A stretch of 64,000 nucleotides of DNA from Butyrivibrio sp. NC2002. GTDB taxonomy: Bacteria; Bacillota; Clostridia; Lachnospirales; Lachnospiraceae. The stretch's first letter is position 1. Every line of letters begins with the position of its first letter. The position numbers and the translations under genes were made by a program. The notes under the pieces are model-generated. The model saw nothing but the letters and a program-made list of their open reading frames with translations. It ran no database searches and was not told where the DNA came from. Shown piece by piece: positions 54,556 to 62,968 of this stretch. The stretch covers positions 522,363-586,362 of the forward strand of contig NZ_KL370881.1 in NCBI RefSeq assembly GCF_000702265.1, given 5' to 3'.

Positions 54556-54592
54556 GCCGTTATGCTATGAGCATAGTACATAGCATAACGGC
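54556..54592. repeat. 14-bp inverted repeat before the XRE gene
   Basis: GCCGTTATGCTATG (54556-54569) and CATAGCATAACGGC (54579-54592) match perfectly around a 9-base loop, followed by TTCTCTTT. It lies at the point where base composition changes, 34 bases before the XRE gene. It may be a terminator, an operator, or an end of the inserted segment. Confidence 0.6.
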
Positions 54593-54625
54593 TTCTCTTT
54601 CGTTGAGCTAGCAAGGAGGGTGAAT

Positions 54626-55426
54626 ATGTCTTTATCCATACAAGAGCGATTAAAAGACCTACGTGTGGAGCGTGGCTTGACGCTGGGGCAGCTTGCGGAG
54701 CAGACCGGGCTTTCCAAGTCTGCGCTGGGCAGTTACGAAACGGAAGACTTCAAGGACATCAGCCACTATGCCCTTATCCGGCTGGCGAAGTTTTACGGTG
54801 TGACCGCTGATTATCTGCTGGGGCTGTCTGAAATGAAAAATCACCCAAACGCCGATCTTGCAGACCTGCGTTTGAGTGATGAAATGATTGACCTGCTGAA
54901 AAGCGGGAGGATAGACAATACCCTGCTGTGTGAGCTGGCGGCGCACCCGGATTTCCCCCGGCTGATGGCTGACCTTGAAATCTATGTGAACGGAACGGCA
55001 CTGAAACAGGCGCAGGGTGCAAACGCCATAGTGGACACGATGAGCGCAACTGTTATAAAAAAGCATAATCCTGGCATGAGTGATACGCAGTTAAGACAGC
55101 TTATCACCGCCCATATTGATGAGGACGAGTTTTGCCGCTATGTGATACAACGGGACATAAACGGGATTGCCCTTGCTCTGCGGGAAACACACAAGGACGA
55201 TTTTTTCAGCGTCCCAGAGGATAACCCGCTAAAAGAAATGCTGGAAACTGCTGGTGAAATCGTCAGCCAGGACAGCGACACGGAACAAGCGTACTTGGCG
55301 TTTATCTGCAAACGGCTCAAGCTGAATTTTAGGAAGCTGTCAGTAGAAGAACGGAAGTGGCTGAAAAAGATTGCGGAAAAATCCGACTTGCTGAAGAATC
55401 CAAAACCGCAGAGAGGACGAAGATAA
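54626..55426 (+). CDS. XRE family transcriptional regulator
   Basis: About 266 residues from the ATG at 54626, behind AAGGAGGG. Residues about 5-65 are an XRE/Cro helix-turn-helix (RGLTLGQLAEQTGLSKSALGSYE). The remaining 200 residues are helical with no recognisable domain; they may sense a partner or ligand. Codons and GC content differ from the transfer operon, in line with the gene being part of an inserted cargo segment. It is followed by a strong terminator. Confidence 0.88.
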   Translation: MSLSIQERLKDLRVERGLTLGQLAEQTGLSKSALGSYETEDFKDISHYALIRLAKFYGVTADYLLGLSEMKNHPNADLADLRLSDEMIDLLKSGRIDNTLLCELAAHPDFPRLMADLEIYVNGTALKQAQGANAIVDTMSATVIKKHNPGMSDTQLRQLITAHIDEDEFCRYVIQRDINGIALALRETHKDDFFSVPEDNPLKEMLETAGEIVSQDSDTEQAYLAFICKRLKLNFRKLSVEERKWLKKIAEKSDLLKNPKPQRGRR

Positions 55427-55507
55427 AAAATGCCTGAAGGGCGTGTCCGCACAGGGACATCTTGAAATTGAAGGTACTACACCAGCCGATTGAGGGATGA
55501 AACGAAA

Positions 55508-55547
55508 AATCCGAGGCAGAGAGATATTCTCTTCCTCGGATTTTTTT
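55508..55547. terminator. Terminator after the XRE gene
   Basis: AATCCGAGG and CCTCGGATT form a 9-bp stem with T7 after it and A-rich sequence before it, so it may work in both directions. Confidence 0.85.
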
Positions 55548-55719
55548 ATTTCAATAGACTCTCCGCCTCGAACTTGGTATATTGTGTTGCTGAGAAATGC
55601 GGTGCCATACACCACACATGGTTCGGAAAGTATGCTGTGAAAAAATTGCATCTTTTTTAATGCTGTCAGCGGTCTTTCCCTCTTTTCTCTTGTACGCATT
55701 GTATCGTCAGAGGCGTGGT
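55544..55719. other. Unassigned stretch in the cargo segment
   Basis: No gene is evident between the terminator and the P-loop remnant. Frames here are short and lack ribosome sites. Confidence 0.5.
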
Positions 55720-55877
55720 TCAGAGCTTCCTTGTAACCCAGAGAGCAACGACCTGTATGTTTGGCTTCAGGAAGCCGCCCGCATCGACGAAGAAGAATAT
55801 TCCTTCCATGGCATCCATACTGTCGATTTTCCAGTTCCCGGAGGGCCTGTAATTACAATAATTCTTCCTCGCTCCAT
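55720..55877 (-). pseudogene. P-loop NTPase remnant
   Basis: On the minus strand an ATG at 55877, behind GAAGGAAGGG, opens a frame reading MERGRIIVITGPPGTGKSTV, a good Walker A. It then runs to a stop at 55767. A second frame from 55818 to 55720 continues with protein-like sequence (MDAMEGIFFFVDAGGFL). Together they look like the frameshifted and shortened start of an AAA-type or kinase-type P-loop gene. The rest is gone. Confidence 0.5.
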
Positions 55878-55937
55878 TTTCGCCCTTCCTTCAACTTCGT
55901 GCTCTGTTCACCTTTTCACAACGATTCAATAGGCAAA

Positions 55938-56099
55938 TTATGCTGTAAACATTTCACGGATTGCATCTATCCCAATCACGGGATCATTGGTCACCTGATG
56001 ATTGGTTGCGTTATCATGGTACAAGCTCATAATTGCCTCTACATCATGGTTGTTAAAGGCATCTACCCATTTACATACTATTTCTTTTGGCCGTAACAT
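55938..56099 (-). pseudogene. Truncated NTF2/SnoaL-like gene
   Basis: An ATG at 56099 with GGAGG upstream opens 53 codons: MLRPKEIVCKWVDAFNNHD, then VEAIMSLYHDNATNHQ and IGIDAIREMFTA, then a stop. This is the first third of an NTF2/SnoaL-like protein, whose full length is around 120-140 residues. The fragment stops just before the P-loop remnant, so a deletion or decay has removed the rest of both genes. Confidence 0.6.
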
Positions 56100-56157
56100 A
56101 AATATTTCCTCCATATATCGTTAGCTGCTGTTTTCAAGATACACGATTCATGTAACA

Positions 56158-56943
56158 TCACAATTCCCGCCGTTTCCACTGATCCAGGGCAGCTGCGACA
56201 CAAATACCTGCCACAACGATCGTTAAGACGAGATAGGGAAGGTGGAAACCGTGCAGTGCTACCTCGTACACATCAAAATAACGCAATGGGGTCAGGTAGT
56301 CCAGGAAATGATTTCCTGTGTACTCGGCAGTAAAGGCCAACCCATAGGCAGCCAGCATGGAAATTGTTCCTGTCCGCACCGCAGCCTTATAGGATCGAAG
56401 CACACTGGAAAACAGCAGACCCAGGGCAAAAAAGAGAGTCTGGGTAAAGAACATTCCCATCGTTGTGGAAAGCACCGCTCCCGGCTGATCCAGACCGCCC
56501 AAAGGAAGAACGATCGTGAAATAATTACACACGCCGCTGAACAGGGCGAACACCAGCAGGTTCACTGCCGAAACGATCACCTTCGCCAGAACAATGGTTT
56601 TCCGCTTCACAGGCTTTGTGAACAGGTATTCCGATGTTCCGAATTTCTTTTCCCTTGCCACACAGGACAGTCCCAAAGACATGGCATAAGGAAACGCCAG
56701 CAGTCCCTCCCAGAAATAGATGCACACATACCAGCCGGTGGATGTCGTCAAGTCGCCTTTGACTCCGAACATGATCATGATCAGTCTCGGAAATTGGCTG
56801 ACCATCGCTGCCATTTCATCCAGACTGTCCCGTAGGGACAGAAGCTCAAAATAGCAGAAACCGCACAGAAGCAGCATGATTCCCAGCCAGATCAGCAAAA
56901 GTCTTCTGGTTTGGCGGAATTCATTTTTAATCAATGTTTTCAT
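56158..56943 (-). CDS. ABC-2 type transporter permease
   Basis: About 261 residues from the ATG at 56943 (AAGGAGG upstream; a GTG two codons earlier is too close). Six membrane helices and the substrate-side loops fit the ABC-2 permease fold, and SEYLFTKPVKRKTIVLAK is a conserved cytoplasmic segment shared with the upstream permease. It is the third gene of the minus-strand operon TetR-ATPase-permease-permease, and with the other permease probably forms a heterodimeric exporter. The substrate is unknown; such systems often export drugs or peptides. Confidence 0.9.
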   Translation of the reverse strand: MKTLIKNEFRQTRRLLLIWLGIMLLLCGFCYFELLSLRDSLDEMAAMVSQFPRLIMIMFGVKGDLTTSTGWYVCIYFWEGLLAFPYAMSLGLSCVAREKKFGTSEYLFTKPVKRKTIVLAKVIVSAVNLLVFALFSGVCNYFTIVLPLGGLDQPGAVLSTTMGMFFTQTLFFALGLLFSSVLRSYKAAVRTGTISMLAAYGLAFTAEYTGNHFLDYLTPLRYFDVYEVALHGFHLPYLVLTIVVAGICVAAALDQWKRREL

Positions 56944-56955
56944 GTTCACACCTCC

Positions 56956-57750
56956 TTAGCTGCGGAACTGAATGTCTTTTTTCAGAAAGACACCGTAAGA
57001 AAGCACCAAAAACAAGGCAAACAGCAGCACGCACCACCCAAGATACCGGAGGTCATAGAAGCCGGCTTTGGAGATCTCGGCGGCTCCGAAGAACGAGTAG
57101 GGAGACAGAAAACTGATAGCCCGGTTACTGACGATGTTGGAGAAGCTGGTAATGCAATACTCAACGAACACAACCAAACCGGCAGTCAGCAGCGGACTGC
57201 GGTTGCGGGAAAACAAAACTCCCACCATCAGCCCCATTGCAGCGAAGAACAGCGTCACAAGGGTCAGGGACAGGGCAATCAGGAAAAACTCTCCCCAAGG
57301 AGTTCCGGAACGGAATGTTGCCATGGCGAAAAGGGAAGCCAGCAGATACGCCGCACCCACGATCGCCACGCCGACAAACACCGTCCATGCCTTTGCCCAA
57401 TAAATTGCTTTCCGGGGAAAGGGCTTTGTAAACAGGTATTCCGAGGTTCCTTCCGTACATTCTCTGGTGTGAATGGAAATGCCGAAGTGCATCCCGAAAA
57501 CGCCGGAGGCAATCATGAAAAAGCTGGTCAGGAACCCGTAAATACCCAGCGGAGAGGTCAGGTATTCCATCGATACGCCGACGCTCCTGTAAAAGTCCGT
57601 GGTGCCCATGGTTTCAAAGAGTTCCACGGAGGCCGCATCCAGAAAGCTGTAATAAGTCGGTGTCATGAAAAAGATGCACGCAGCCAAGGCGATGGCCCAG
57701 CCCAGGATATAGGTTCGATGCCTTCTCAGTTCATATTTCAAAATGACCAT
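56956..57750 (-). CDS. ABC-2 type transporter permease
   Basis: About 264 residues from the ATG at 57750, behind AAGGAGGTG; the open frame continues upstream but that part overlaps the ATPase gene in another frame. It begins MVILKYELRRHRTYILGWAI and has six helices; SEYLFTKPFPRKAIYWAKAW parallels the same segment of its partner permease, 12 bases downstream. It is likely one half of the exporter channel. Confidence 0.9.
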   Translation of the reverse strand: MVILKYELRRHRTYILGWAIALAACIFFMTPTYYSFLDAASVELFETMGTTDFYRSVGVSMEYLTSPLGIYGFLTSFFMIASGVFGMHFGISIHTRECTEGTSEYLFTKPFPRKAIYWAKAWTVFVGVAIVGAAYLLASLFAMATFRSGTPWGEFFLIALSLTLVTLFFAAMGLMVGVLFSRNRSPLLTAGLVVFVEYCITSFSNIVSNRAISFLSPYSFFGAAEISKAGFYDLRYLGWCVLLFALFLVLSYGVFLKKDIQFRS

Positions 57751-57763
57751 GCCTGACACCTCC

Positions 57764-58651
57764 TTACGCATAGTAGTGCAGGAAGATCTCCTCCAAAGAG
57801 GGTTCTTCCAAAAGCACATCGTCCAAATGCAGCAGGTGAAGCTTGTCAATGATCGCCGTGATATTGCCGTTATACATAAAGGAAACAGAGGTCTTGTCAG
57901 GACTCTCGGTGTAGTTGGCAATGCCGGGCAGGCCCCAGAACTCACGGGGGATGGCCGTTTCAGCGGTAAGGCTGACCTTTTTATAGCCGCTTTCCCGCAG
58001 CTCTCGGATGGACTGAATGCCCACGAGCTTGCCCTCTTTTAAGATCGCCACCCGGTCACACAGCTTCTGCACCTCACTGAGGACATGGGAGGAGAAGAAA
58101 ATGGTGGTTCCCCGGCTGTTCTCCTCCTTCAGAATATCGTAGAAAGCCTGCTGGATCAACGGGTCTAAGCCGCTGGTGGGTTCGTCCATGATCAGCAGCT
58201 TGGGCGAGGTCATGACGGCAGACACGATCCCCACCTTCTTCTTGTTGCCCAGAGACAGGTCTGCGATTTTCCGGGTCAGATCCAGATTAAGGCGCTCAGA
58301 AAGCTCATACATTTTCGTTTCGCAGTCCATGCCGTACAGGTCAGCGGTGTATTGCAGCAGGTCCCGCACCTTCATGTTTTCATAATAGCTGTTCTCGCTG
58401 GGAAGGTAGCCCACATCTCTGGCAATGACACTGGCCTTGGTCTGACAGTCCAGGCCGAAAATAGAGGCGTTGCCGCCGCTGGGATGGATCAGGCCCATCA
58501 GCGTGCGGATGGTGGTGGATTTTCCTGCACCGTTGGGGCCAATGAAGCCGAAAAACTCGCCCTCATTCACCGAGAAACTGAGGTCGTTGATCCCCCGATG
58601 GGTTCCATAGTGCTTGGTCAGCTGGTTTAAGACGATTGCTTGCTCACTCAT
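57764..58651 (-). CDS. ABC transporter ATP-binding protein
   Basis: 295 residues. Walker A GPNGAGKST is at about residue 38, Walker B LLIMDEPTSGLDP near 165, and the switch His in SSHVLSEVQKLCDRV. The signature reads LSLGNKKKVGI, the variant common in ABC-2 exporters of the bacitracin/lantibiotic type. The C-terminal 75 residues form the extra domain seen in these ATPases. The start overlaps the TetR stop (ATGA), so the regulator and pump are translationally coupled. Confidence 0.93.
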   Translation of the reverse strand: MSEQAIVLNQLTKHYGTHRGINDLSFSVNEGEFFGFIGPNGAGKSTTIRTLMGLIHPSGGNASIFGLDCQTKASVIARDVGYLPSENSYYENMKVRDLLQYTADLYGMDCETKMYELSERLNLDLTRKIADLSLGNKKKVGIVSAVMTSPKLLIMDEPTSGLDPLIQQAFYDILKEENSRGTTIFFSSHVLSEVQKLCDRVAILKEGKLVGIQSIRELRESGYKKVSLTAETAIPREFWGLPGIANYTESPDKTSVSFMYNGNITAIIDKLHLLHLDDVLLEEPSLEEIFLHYYA

Positions 58652-59265
58652 TTTTGATACTCCTCCTTATAAAAATTTTTCCGCAGAATTGCGATGTTCT
58701 CCTCAAAATTCTCCATGACAGCCTGAAAATCGAAGGCCGCCGCCCCACGGTACCGGGCCGCATAGCCCTCAGCCATCAGAAGCAGCATTTGAAAGACCGG
58801 CTGGGCATCCTCCGGGTTTTTGAACTTCAGCGCATCATCTTCCCGAAGAACCATATCGTTTCTGAATTTGCAGACTTCCTCGGTCAGAATCACCAGCGCA
58901 TCGGCTACTTCCGGAGAGGTTTCCTCCCAGACGCTGGTAATAAACTGCAAAATAAAGGGCTGGTTTTGGAAGCTCTCCATTTCCATGCGGCTGGATGCCA
59001 GGATTCTGTCGAACAAATCTGTTTGGGAATTGAGGGCTTCCTTGTCAAATATTCCCTCTATGATTTTCTTGCAGTATTCCAGTAGGTAAATGTAGAGCCG
59101 CTTTTTACTGCCGAAATACTGAAACACAGACGCTTTGGAAATGTGTGCGGCTACCGCAATATCATTGATTGAGGCTTTTTCATAACCAAACTTGCCGAAA
59201 CACTGGAGCGCCGCATTGAGAATAGCCGTTCTCTTTTCTTCGGTCAGGGCCAAAAATTTGTCCAA
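58648..59265 (-). CDS. TetR family regulator of the ABC exporter
   Basis: About 205 residues from a TTG at 59265. AAGGAG is eight bases before it; an ATG at 59270 is in another frame, so TTG is preferred. The N-terminal helix-turn-helix is typical (YEKASINDIAVAAHISKASVFQYFGSKKRLY). The rest is the helical ligand-binding domain. Two palindromes cover the promoter upstream, so it almost certainly represses its own operon and is released by the exported compound or a relative. Confidence 0.92.
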   Translation of the reverse strand: MDKFLALTEEKRTAILNAALQCFGKFGYEKASINDIAVAAHISKASVFQYFGSKKRLYIYLLEYCKKIIEGIFDKEALNSQTDLFDRILASSRMEMESFQNQPFILQFITSVWEETSPEVADALVILTEEVCKFRNDMVLREDDALKFKNPEDAQPVFQMLLLMAEGYAARYRGAAAFDFQAVMENFEENIAILRKNFYKEEYQK

Positions 59266-59287
59266 TTCATTTTCTCCTTTTTACATA

Positions 59288-59304
59288 ATAACCGATTCGG
59301 TTAT
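59288..59304. promoter_or_regulatory. TetR operator 1
   Basis: ATAACCGATTCGGTTAT is a perfect 8-1-8 palindrome downstream of the -10 box, in the untranslated leader of the tetR operon. Confidence 0.8.
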
Positions 59305-59308
59305 TTAG

Positions 59309-59337
59309 AGTATAGCACCAATAACCGAATCGGTCAA
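59309..59337 (-). promoter_or_regulatory. Promoter of the tetR-ABC operon
   Basis: Read on the minus strand: TTGACC (59332-59337), a 17-base spacer, and TATACT (59309-59314). It is a near-consensus sigma-70 promoter, overlapped and flanked by the two palindromes. Confidence 0.85.
59321..59335. promoter_or_regulatory. TetR operator 2
   Basis: ATAACCGAATCGGTC repeats the palindrome 33 bases from operator 1 with an ACCGA-A-TCGGT core. It covers the spacer and the -35 box. Confidence 0.75.
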
Positions 59338-59377
59338 GCAATAAAAATTATCATTTGAAAACAGATACTCACCTAAA

Positions 59378-59420
59378 AAGCCGTCTGTACAAGCATTTCT
59401 CATGCCCGCACAGACGGCTT
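59378..59420 (-). terminator. Terminator of the DUF6061 gene
   Basis: An 11-bp perfect stem (AAGCCGTCTGT at 59378-59388, complement at 59410-59420) followed, on the minus strand, by T5. It lies just after the DUF6061 stop and shields the tetR promoter. Confidence 0.85.
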
Positions 59421-59436
59421 GCTTTATCTCTGGTAA

Positions 59437-59682
59437 TCAGTCCAAAGGGTTGTATTCCGTAACGGTTTTCAAGTATGTTTCCGGGTCACCATTGAGAATT
59501 AAATTCACATAGGCTACCGGGTCATTGTATATCAGATAGTCAAGCTCTGACCTCTGGTACATATTGTCTGCGACCTCGTTCTCAACGGCGGTGCAGTCTA
59601 TAGAAATCATGCTGCCATCAGCGAAGCAAAGCTCCACACAGGCAGTATCGATATTAAATTCACAAGTTAATAAATCGCTCAT
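59437..59682 (-). CDS. DUF6061 family protein
   Basis: 81 residues, soluble and acidic. The core CEFNIDTACVELCFADGSMISIDCTAVENEVADN, given here only as its landmarks VELCFADGSMISIDC and VENEVADN, and the ending TVTEYNPLD match the DUF6061 family of gut Firmicutes elements, as I recall it. The ribosome site is GAGGAG. Its function is unknown. It lies at the right edge of the cargo segment. Confidence 0.75.
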   Translation of the reverse strand: MSDLLTCEFNIDTACVELCFADGSMISIDCTAVENEVADNMYQRSELDYLIYNDPVAYVNLILNGDPETYLKTVTEYNPLD

Positions 59683-59823
59683 TTTGATTTTCTCCTCATT
59701 TTGGTATCCTATTTTCGCAAGTCTGACTCTCCAGAAATATTGGTAAATCTTTGGTAAAATTGAGAGCGAAACACAAAAAACGCTTATTTTCAGGTCTTAT
59801 AAGACGATTTGAGACTTTTCATC

Positions 59824-60150
59824 ATGCCCGGTAAATCCTGCCGTGGCATTGGACTGTTTATGGGAGATAACAAAAAGAAAAAGGCACATATAGCTGTAGG
59901 TGCAAACGAGGTGGCTATAACGGAAGCTATGACAGAATGCACGGAAAGAAATTATAACAGTGTAGTCATGCTGTTTAAGGGTGCCGGCTTTTTGAATGTA
60001 ACTGCGGTGCCGCTCAATGATCTTAATATGTTTAATCAGAAGAAAAATGGGCAGGTAGAAGAGGTTACTATCAACGGAAATAACGAGTTTGAGGAAGGAG
60101 ATATCTTTCCGAAAAATTCTAATGTGCTGATTACCTACCATAGCAAGTAG
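59824..60150 (+). pseudogene. PASTA-like domain protein, probably 5'-truncated
   Basis: The frame is closed upstream by a TAA at 59800, and neither the ATG at 59824 nor that at 59860 has a ribosome site. The product has a strand-helix pattern (NYNSVVMLFKGAGFLNVTAV, then GQVEEVTINGNNEFEEGD and VLITYHSK) that resembles the PASTA-like domain often found with zinc-ribbon membrane proteins. The native N-terminus seems missing, and the cargo segment ends just upstream, so the insertion may have cut it. If translated it would act with the next gene, 17 bases on. Confidence 0.45.
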
Positions 60151-60166
60151 GAGAAGGGAGAAAAAT

Positions 60167-61150
60167 ATGGCTTTTTGTACGAATTGTGGAAGTGAGATTC
60201 CTGAAGGAACAAAGTTTTGTGCTAATTGCGGTGCGCCGGTAGGTAATGCTCAGAATGATGGGACCAATGCTGGCGGAAATAGTGTGCCGGAAACTTCGTC
60301 TGTATCTTCGGCATATGCCGTAAATAATCAAAGCGTATATGAACAAGATGTATATCAACAGCAGACCAGTAAGAGAGGACTGGTGGAGACAGATAATGTA
60401 AGCGGCCTTGAAAAATATGGAAAGTTCATAGGTATAGGTCTTTTAATCCTTGCAGTGGTTGATTTCGCCACTGATCCGCCAATACTTACAATAATACTTT
60501 CAACGGCAATTATCGGAGGAGCGATCTTTTGCCTTACAAAGAAGTATAAGCTTAAGGGCTTCCCTATAGCAGCTATAGTTCTTGCAGCATTTTGTCTTTT
60601 AGCGGGAGTAAACCAGGCAAATAGATATGGCATGTTTAAGATTCCCGGTAATGATAAGATAGCCGAGGATTTAACGGAGGAGCGGGCATCAACAGCAACA
60701 GCAACCGAGCAGGTAGCAAGTGAACCACCGTCCGTGAATGATGGGACTAAGACAGAACTGTTTAATCAAAAATTGGATAATGAACCTGCAGGCAATCAGG
60801 ATGATGCTGTGGCTGCAACGGATTCCGATATGACAGATGAGAGCAAGGACGAGGATATCACTGAAACCACTGATCAAACATCTGGCGTGGATCCGGATTT
60901 AAAGGCATTTCTTGATAGTTACGAGGAATTTGTTGATGAGTATGTAGTGTTTATGAAGAAGTATATGGCAGATCCAACAAATGCCGTTTCAATGCTGAGT
61001 GAGTATTCTGAGATCATGGGAAAATATTCAGATTTCGCGGAAAAGGTAGATCAGTATGATTCAAAGGAAATGTCTACTGAAGATGCCAAATACTATCTTG
61101 AGGTGACCACGAGGTGTTCGCAGAAGATGCTTGATATTTATTCAAATTGA
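60167..61150 (+). CDS. Zinc-ribbon membrane protein
   Basis: 327 residues. A zinc ribbon opens it (FCTNCGSEIPEGTKFCANCG, two CxxC pairs), then a Ser/Asn/Gln-rich linker to about 70, two or three membrane helices at about 85-150 (FIGIGLLILAVVDFA, IILSTAIIGGAIFCL, GFPIAAIVLAAFCLLAG), and an acidic extracellular-looking C-terminal domain with helices ending DMLDIYSN-like. The ribosome site is GGGAG. Proteins of this layout are common and uncharacterised in Lachnospiraceae. It converges on the relaxase gene. Confidence 0.75.
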   Translation: MAFCTNCGSEIPEGTKFCANCGAPVGNAQNDGTNAGGNSVPETSSVSSAYAVNNQSVYEQDVYQQQTSKRGLVETDNVSGLEKYGKFIGIGLLILAVVDFATDPPILTIILSTAIIGGAIFCLTKKYKLKGFPIAAIVLAAFCLLAGVNQANRYGMFKIPGNDKIAEDLTEERASTATATEQVASEPPSVNDGTKTELFNQKLDNEPAGNQDDAVAATDSDMTDESKDEDITETTDQTSGVDPDLKAFLDSYEEFVDEYVVFMKKYMADPTNAVSMLSEYSEIMGKYSDFAEKVDQYDSKEMSTEDAKYYLEVTTRCSQKMLDIYSN

Positions 61151-61173
61151 CGTAAAGGATTAGTTGAGAATTT

Positions 61174-61202
61174 GAGGGAGTGGTATTCACTCCCTCTGTT
61201 TT
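61174..61202. terminator. Bidirectional terminator between zinc-ribbon and relaxase genes
   Basis: GAGGGAGTG (61174-61182) and CACTCCCTC (61188-61196) form a perfect 9-bp stem, with TGTTTT following. It separates two converging genes. Confidence 0.8.
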
Positions 61203-62652
61203 AAGTTCTACTTTTATCGTGCCCTGTAGTGACTTGCTGTTGAACATAATCGTGAGAACTGTCTCTTCCAACATACTTTTGTACGTTGTCCATTTTCTGT
61301 TGAAGTGATTGGACTTCATTCTCAGCAGATTTATAAGTTTTTTCGAGGATAGTCTTTCGAGATTGCATGGCTTCATAGTCGGCCCGTATCTCTGACGGCT
61401 CGACAGATTTTGGGTCAAGTCCCATCTTTCGAAGCATTCGTTCAGCACCGTCATATAGAATAAGCTGAGTTTCATGCATACGAAGGTATCTGTCCGGATC
61501 CTTGGATTTCTTGTATTTATCCTGAAAGGGTTTATTGTCCCTGTACTGTTCCGCATATAGGAGCAGTTCGGAGACTTTTTTCATTTGATGCTCCAGCTCT
61601 ACAAGCTCAGTACGGGCAGATTTCGCCTCGGCAGTCTTTTTGTCAATTTGCTTCTGAAGCTGAGAAAGGTTATCTGCAACGGCATAGCTGGCGGCGGCAG
61701 TCTTAAGGTTTTTGACGGAAGCCCAGTGCTGGAGACCGGGGCTGTTTTGAAATTTTTCTCCAGAGGTATCTATGAGCGTTCTGCTTGCACCGGTTCTGGT
61801 GACGATATCCTTCTTTGGTATCTTGATCCGTGATTTCTGCTTTGGAGCTTCTGTGGTGTTTGGCTCCTGTACAGTTTGTTCTTTTTTCTGCCATTTCTCG
61901 GGATTTTCAATCCTGTCTTTGATTTCTTCTTTTGTATAACCTGCTCCAAAATTGCGGAAGCTGCCACGCACAGGTCGCTCTTGGCCCGGGGCGGTGAACT
62001 TTATGTATTTTGCGTGAGGATCTCCGATTATTTCACCGGTAACTGTATAGCCTTTTTCTCTGATAAGGCGTAAAAAGTCCTCGTAGGATTTGGCGATTCT
62101 AATGCATTCGTCGATATCTTCCTGAAGCCGTTTTTTCCATGATGTGCCTTCCTGTTCAGCTTTCCACTGAATATATTTTTTACCTTTTCTGCCACTTGGC
62201 TCAATGATGGAAAGGCTGTGTTCTTTGCATAATTCATCGCTAAGTTGCCTGATGTGATAATAGCTTTTCTTGCAGGCATTGTATTTTTTGTGATCTATGT
62301 TATCGGCGGCGCAAAATATAATGTGATTATGTGGGTGACCTTTATCTGTATGGGTTGCGACAACATAGGAGTATTTGCCACCGAGCAGTTTGTCTGCGAG
62401 TTCGATCCCGATACGATGTGCTTCTTCATGAGAAACCTCGCCTTTTGCAAAAGACTGGATCAGATGATAAGCCTGATTTTTGTCAGATTGCTTTGTTCGG
62501 GAAAGAGCATAGTCAAAGTCATGCCTGGCTGTTTCGGGACTACAGCCAAATGAATCAACGAGCAGTTGCTGCTCGGTCTTATCCGGATTGCAAATATAAG
62601 CTACAGCTTTTGTAACGGTACTTTTGATAGCATGGATTCGTGTGTATGCCAT
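61201..62652 (-). CDS. Relaxase/mobilization nuclease (MobP/VirD2-like)
   Basis: 483 residues. It starts MAYTRIHAIKSTVTKAVAYI and shows the relaxase motif III THTDKGHPHNHIIFCA, with the histidine cluster that holds the metal. It nicks oriT and is carried with the strand into the recipient. The C-terminal 200 residues are a long charged helix region (MKKVSELLLYAEQYRD and a later coiled coil) likely used for interaction with the coupling protein. Its start lies inside the end of mobC. The gene is on the opposite strand to the transfer operon and far from it. Confidence 0.93.
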   Translation of the reverse strand: MAYTRIHAIKSTVTKAVAYICNPDKTEQQLLVDSFGCSPETARHDFDYALSRTKQSDKNQAYHLIQSFAKGEVSHEEAHRIGIELADKLLGGKYSYVVATHTDKGHPHNHIIFCAADNIDHKKYNACKKSYYHIRQLSDELCKEHSLSIIEPSGRKGKKYIQWKAEQEGTSWKKRLQEDIDECIRIAKSYEDFLRLIREKGYTVTGEIIGDPHAKYIKFTAPGQERPVRGSFRNFGAGYTKEEIKDRIENPEKWQKKEQTVQEPNTTEAPKQKSRIKIPKKDIVTRTGASRTLIDTSGEKFQNSPGLQHWASVKNLKTAAASYAVADNLSQLQKQIDKKTAEAKSARTELVELEHQMKKVSELLLYAEQYRDNKPFQDKYKKSKDPDRYLRMHETQLILYDGAERMLRKMGLDPKSVEPSEIRADYEAMQSRKTILEKTYKSAENEVQSLQQKMDNVQKYVGRDSSHDYVQQQVTTGHDKSRT

Positions 62653-62945
62653 ATCTTATCCATCAACTCCTTTATCTCATTTAGATCTTCTTCGTAAGCG
62701 TTCCCGGTTTTCATAATCCGCTCTCTGATCATGTTTATGTTTCTGCCGAGGGCGGCTATCTGGTAGTTGTATTCCTTCAGTCCGTTATAGTCGATGTCAT
62801 AGACATAACCGTATAGGATCAGGTGGCGGATATACTCAGATATATTCCGCATTTTGGATTCTTTGATTTTCTCATCGAGGACATATTTTTCATTTTCGCT
62901 CAGATACACCTGGATGGGTATCTTGCGATCACGTTCTTTGCTCAT
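62601..62945 (-). CDS. MobC-like relaxosome accessory protein
   Basis: About 114 residues from the ATG at 62945, eight bases after AAAGGAAG; a GTG at 62954 is less well placed. It begins MSKERDRKIPIQVYLSENEKY with a ribbon-helix-helix look, and contains the MobC pattern LGRNINMIRERIMKTGNAYEEDLNEIK. It binds DNA at oriT and helps the relaxase open the strands. Its 3' end overlaps the relaxase start by 52 bases. The hairpin-rich region just upstream is the likely oriT. Confidence 0.88.
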   Translation of the reverse strand: MSKERDRKIPIQVYLSENEKYVLDEKIKESKMRNISEYIRHLILYGYVYDIDYNGLKEYNYQIAALGRNINMIRERIMKTGNAYEEDLNEIKELMDKIWHTHESMLSKVPLQKL

Positions 62946-62968
62946 ATAGGGCACTTCCTTTCAAAATT

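Noticed and set aside
56242-57756. Long plus-strand frames of 197 and 281 codons opposite the ABC permeases
   Set aside because: The permeases on the other strand have ribosome sites, helices and family motifs. The plus-strand frames are rich in Gln, His and Arg and result from the GC-rich codon pattern of the cargo.
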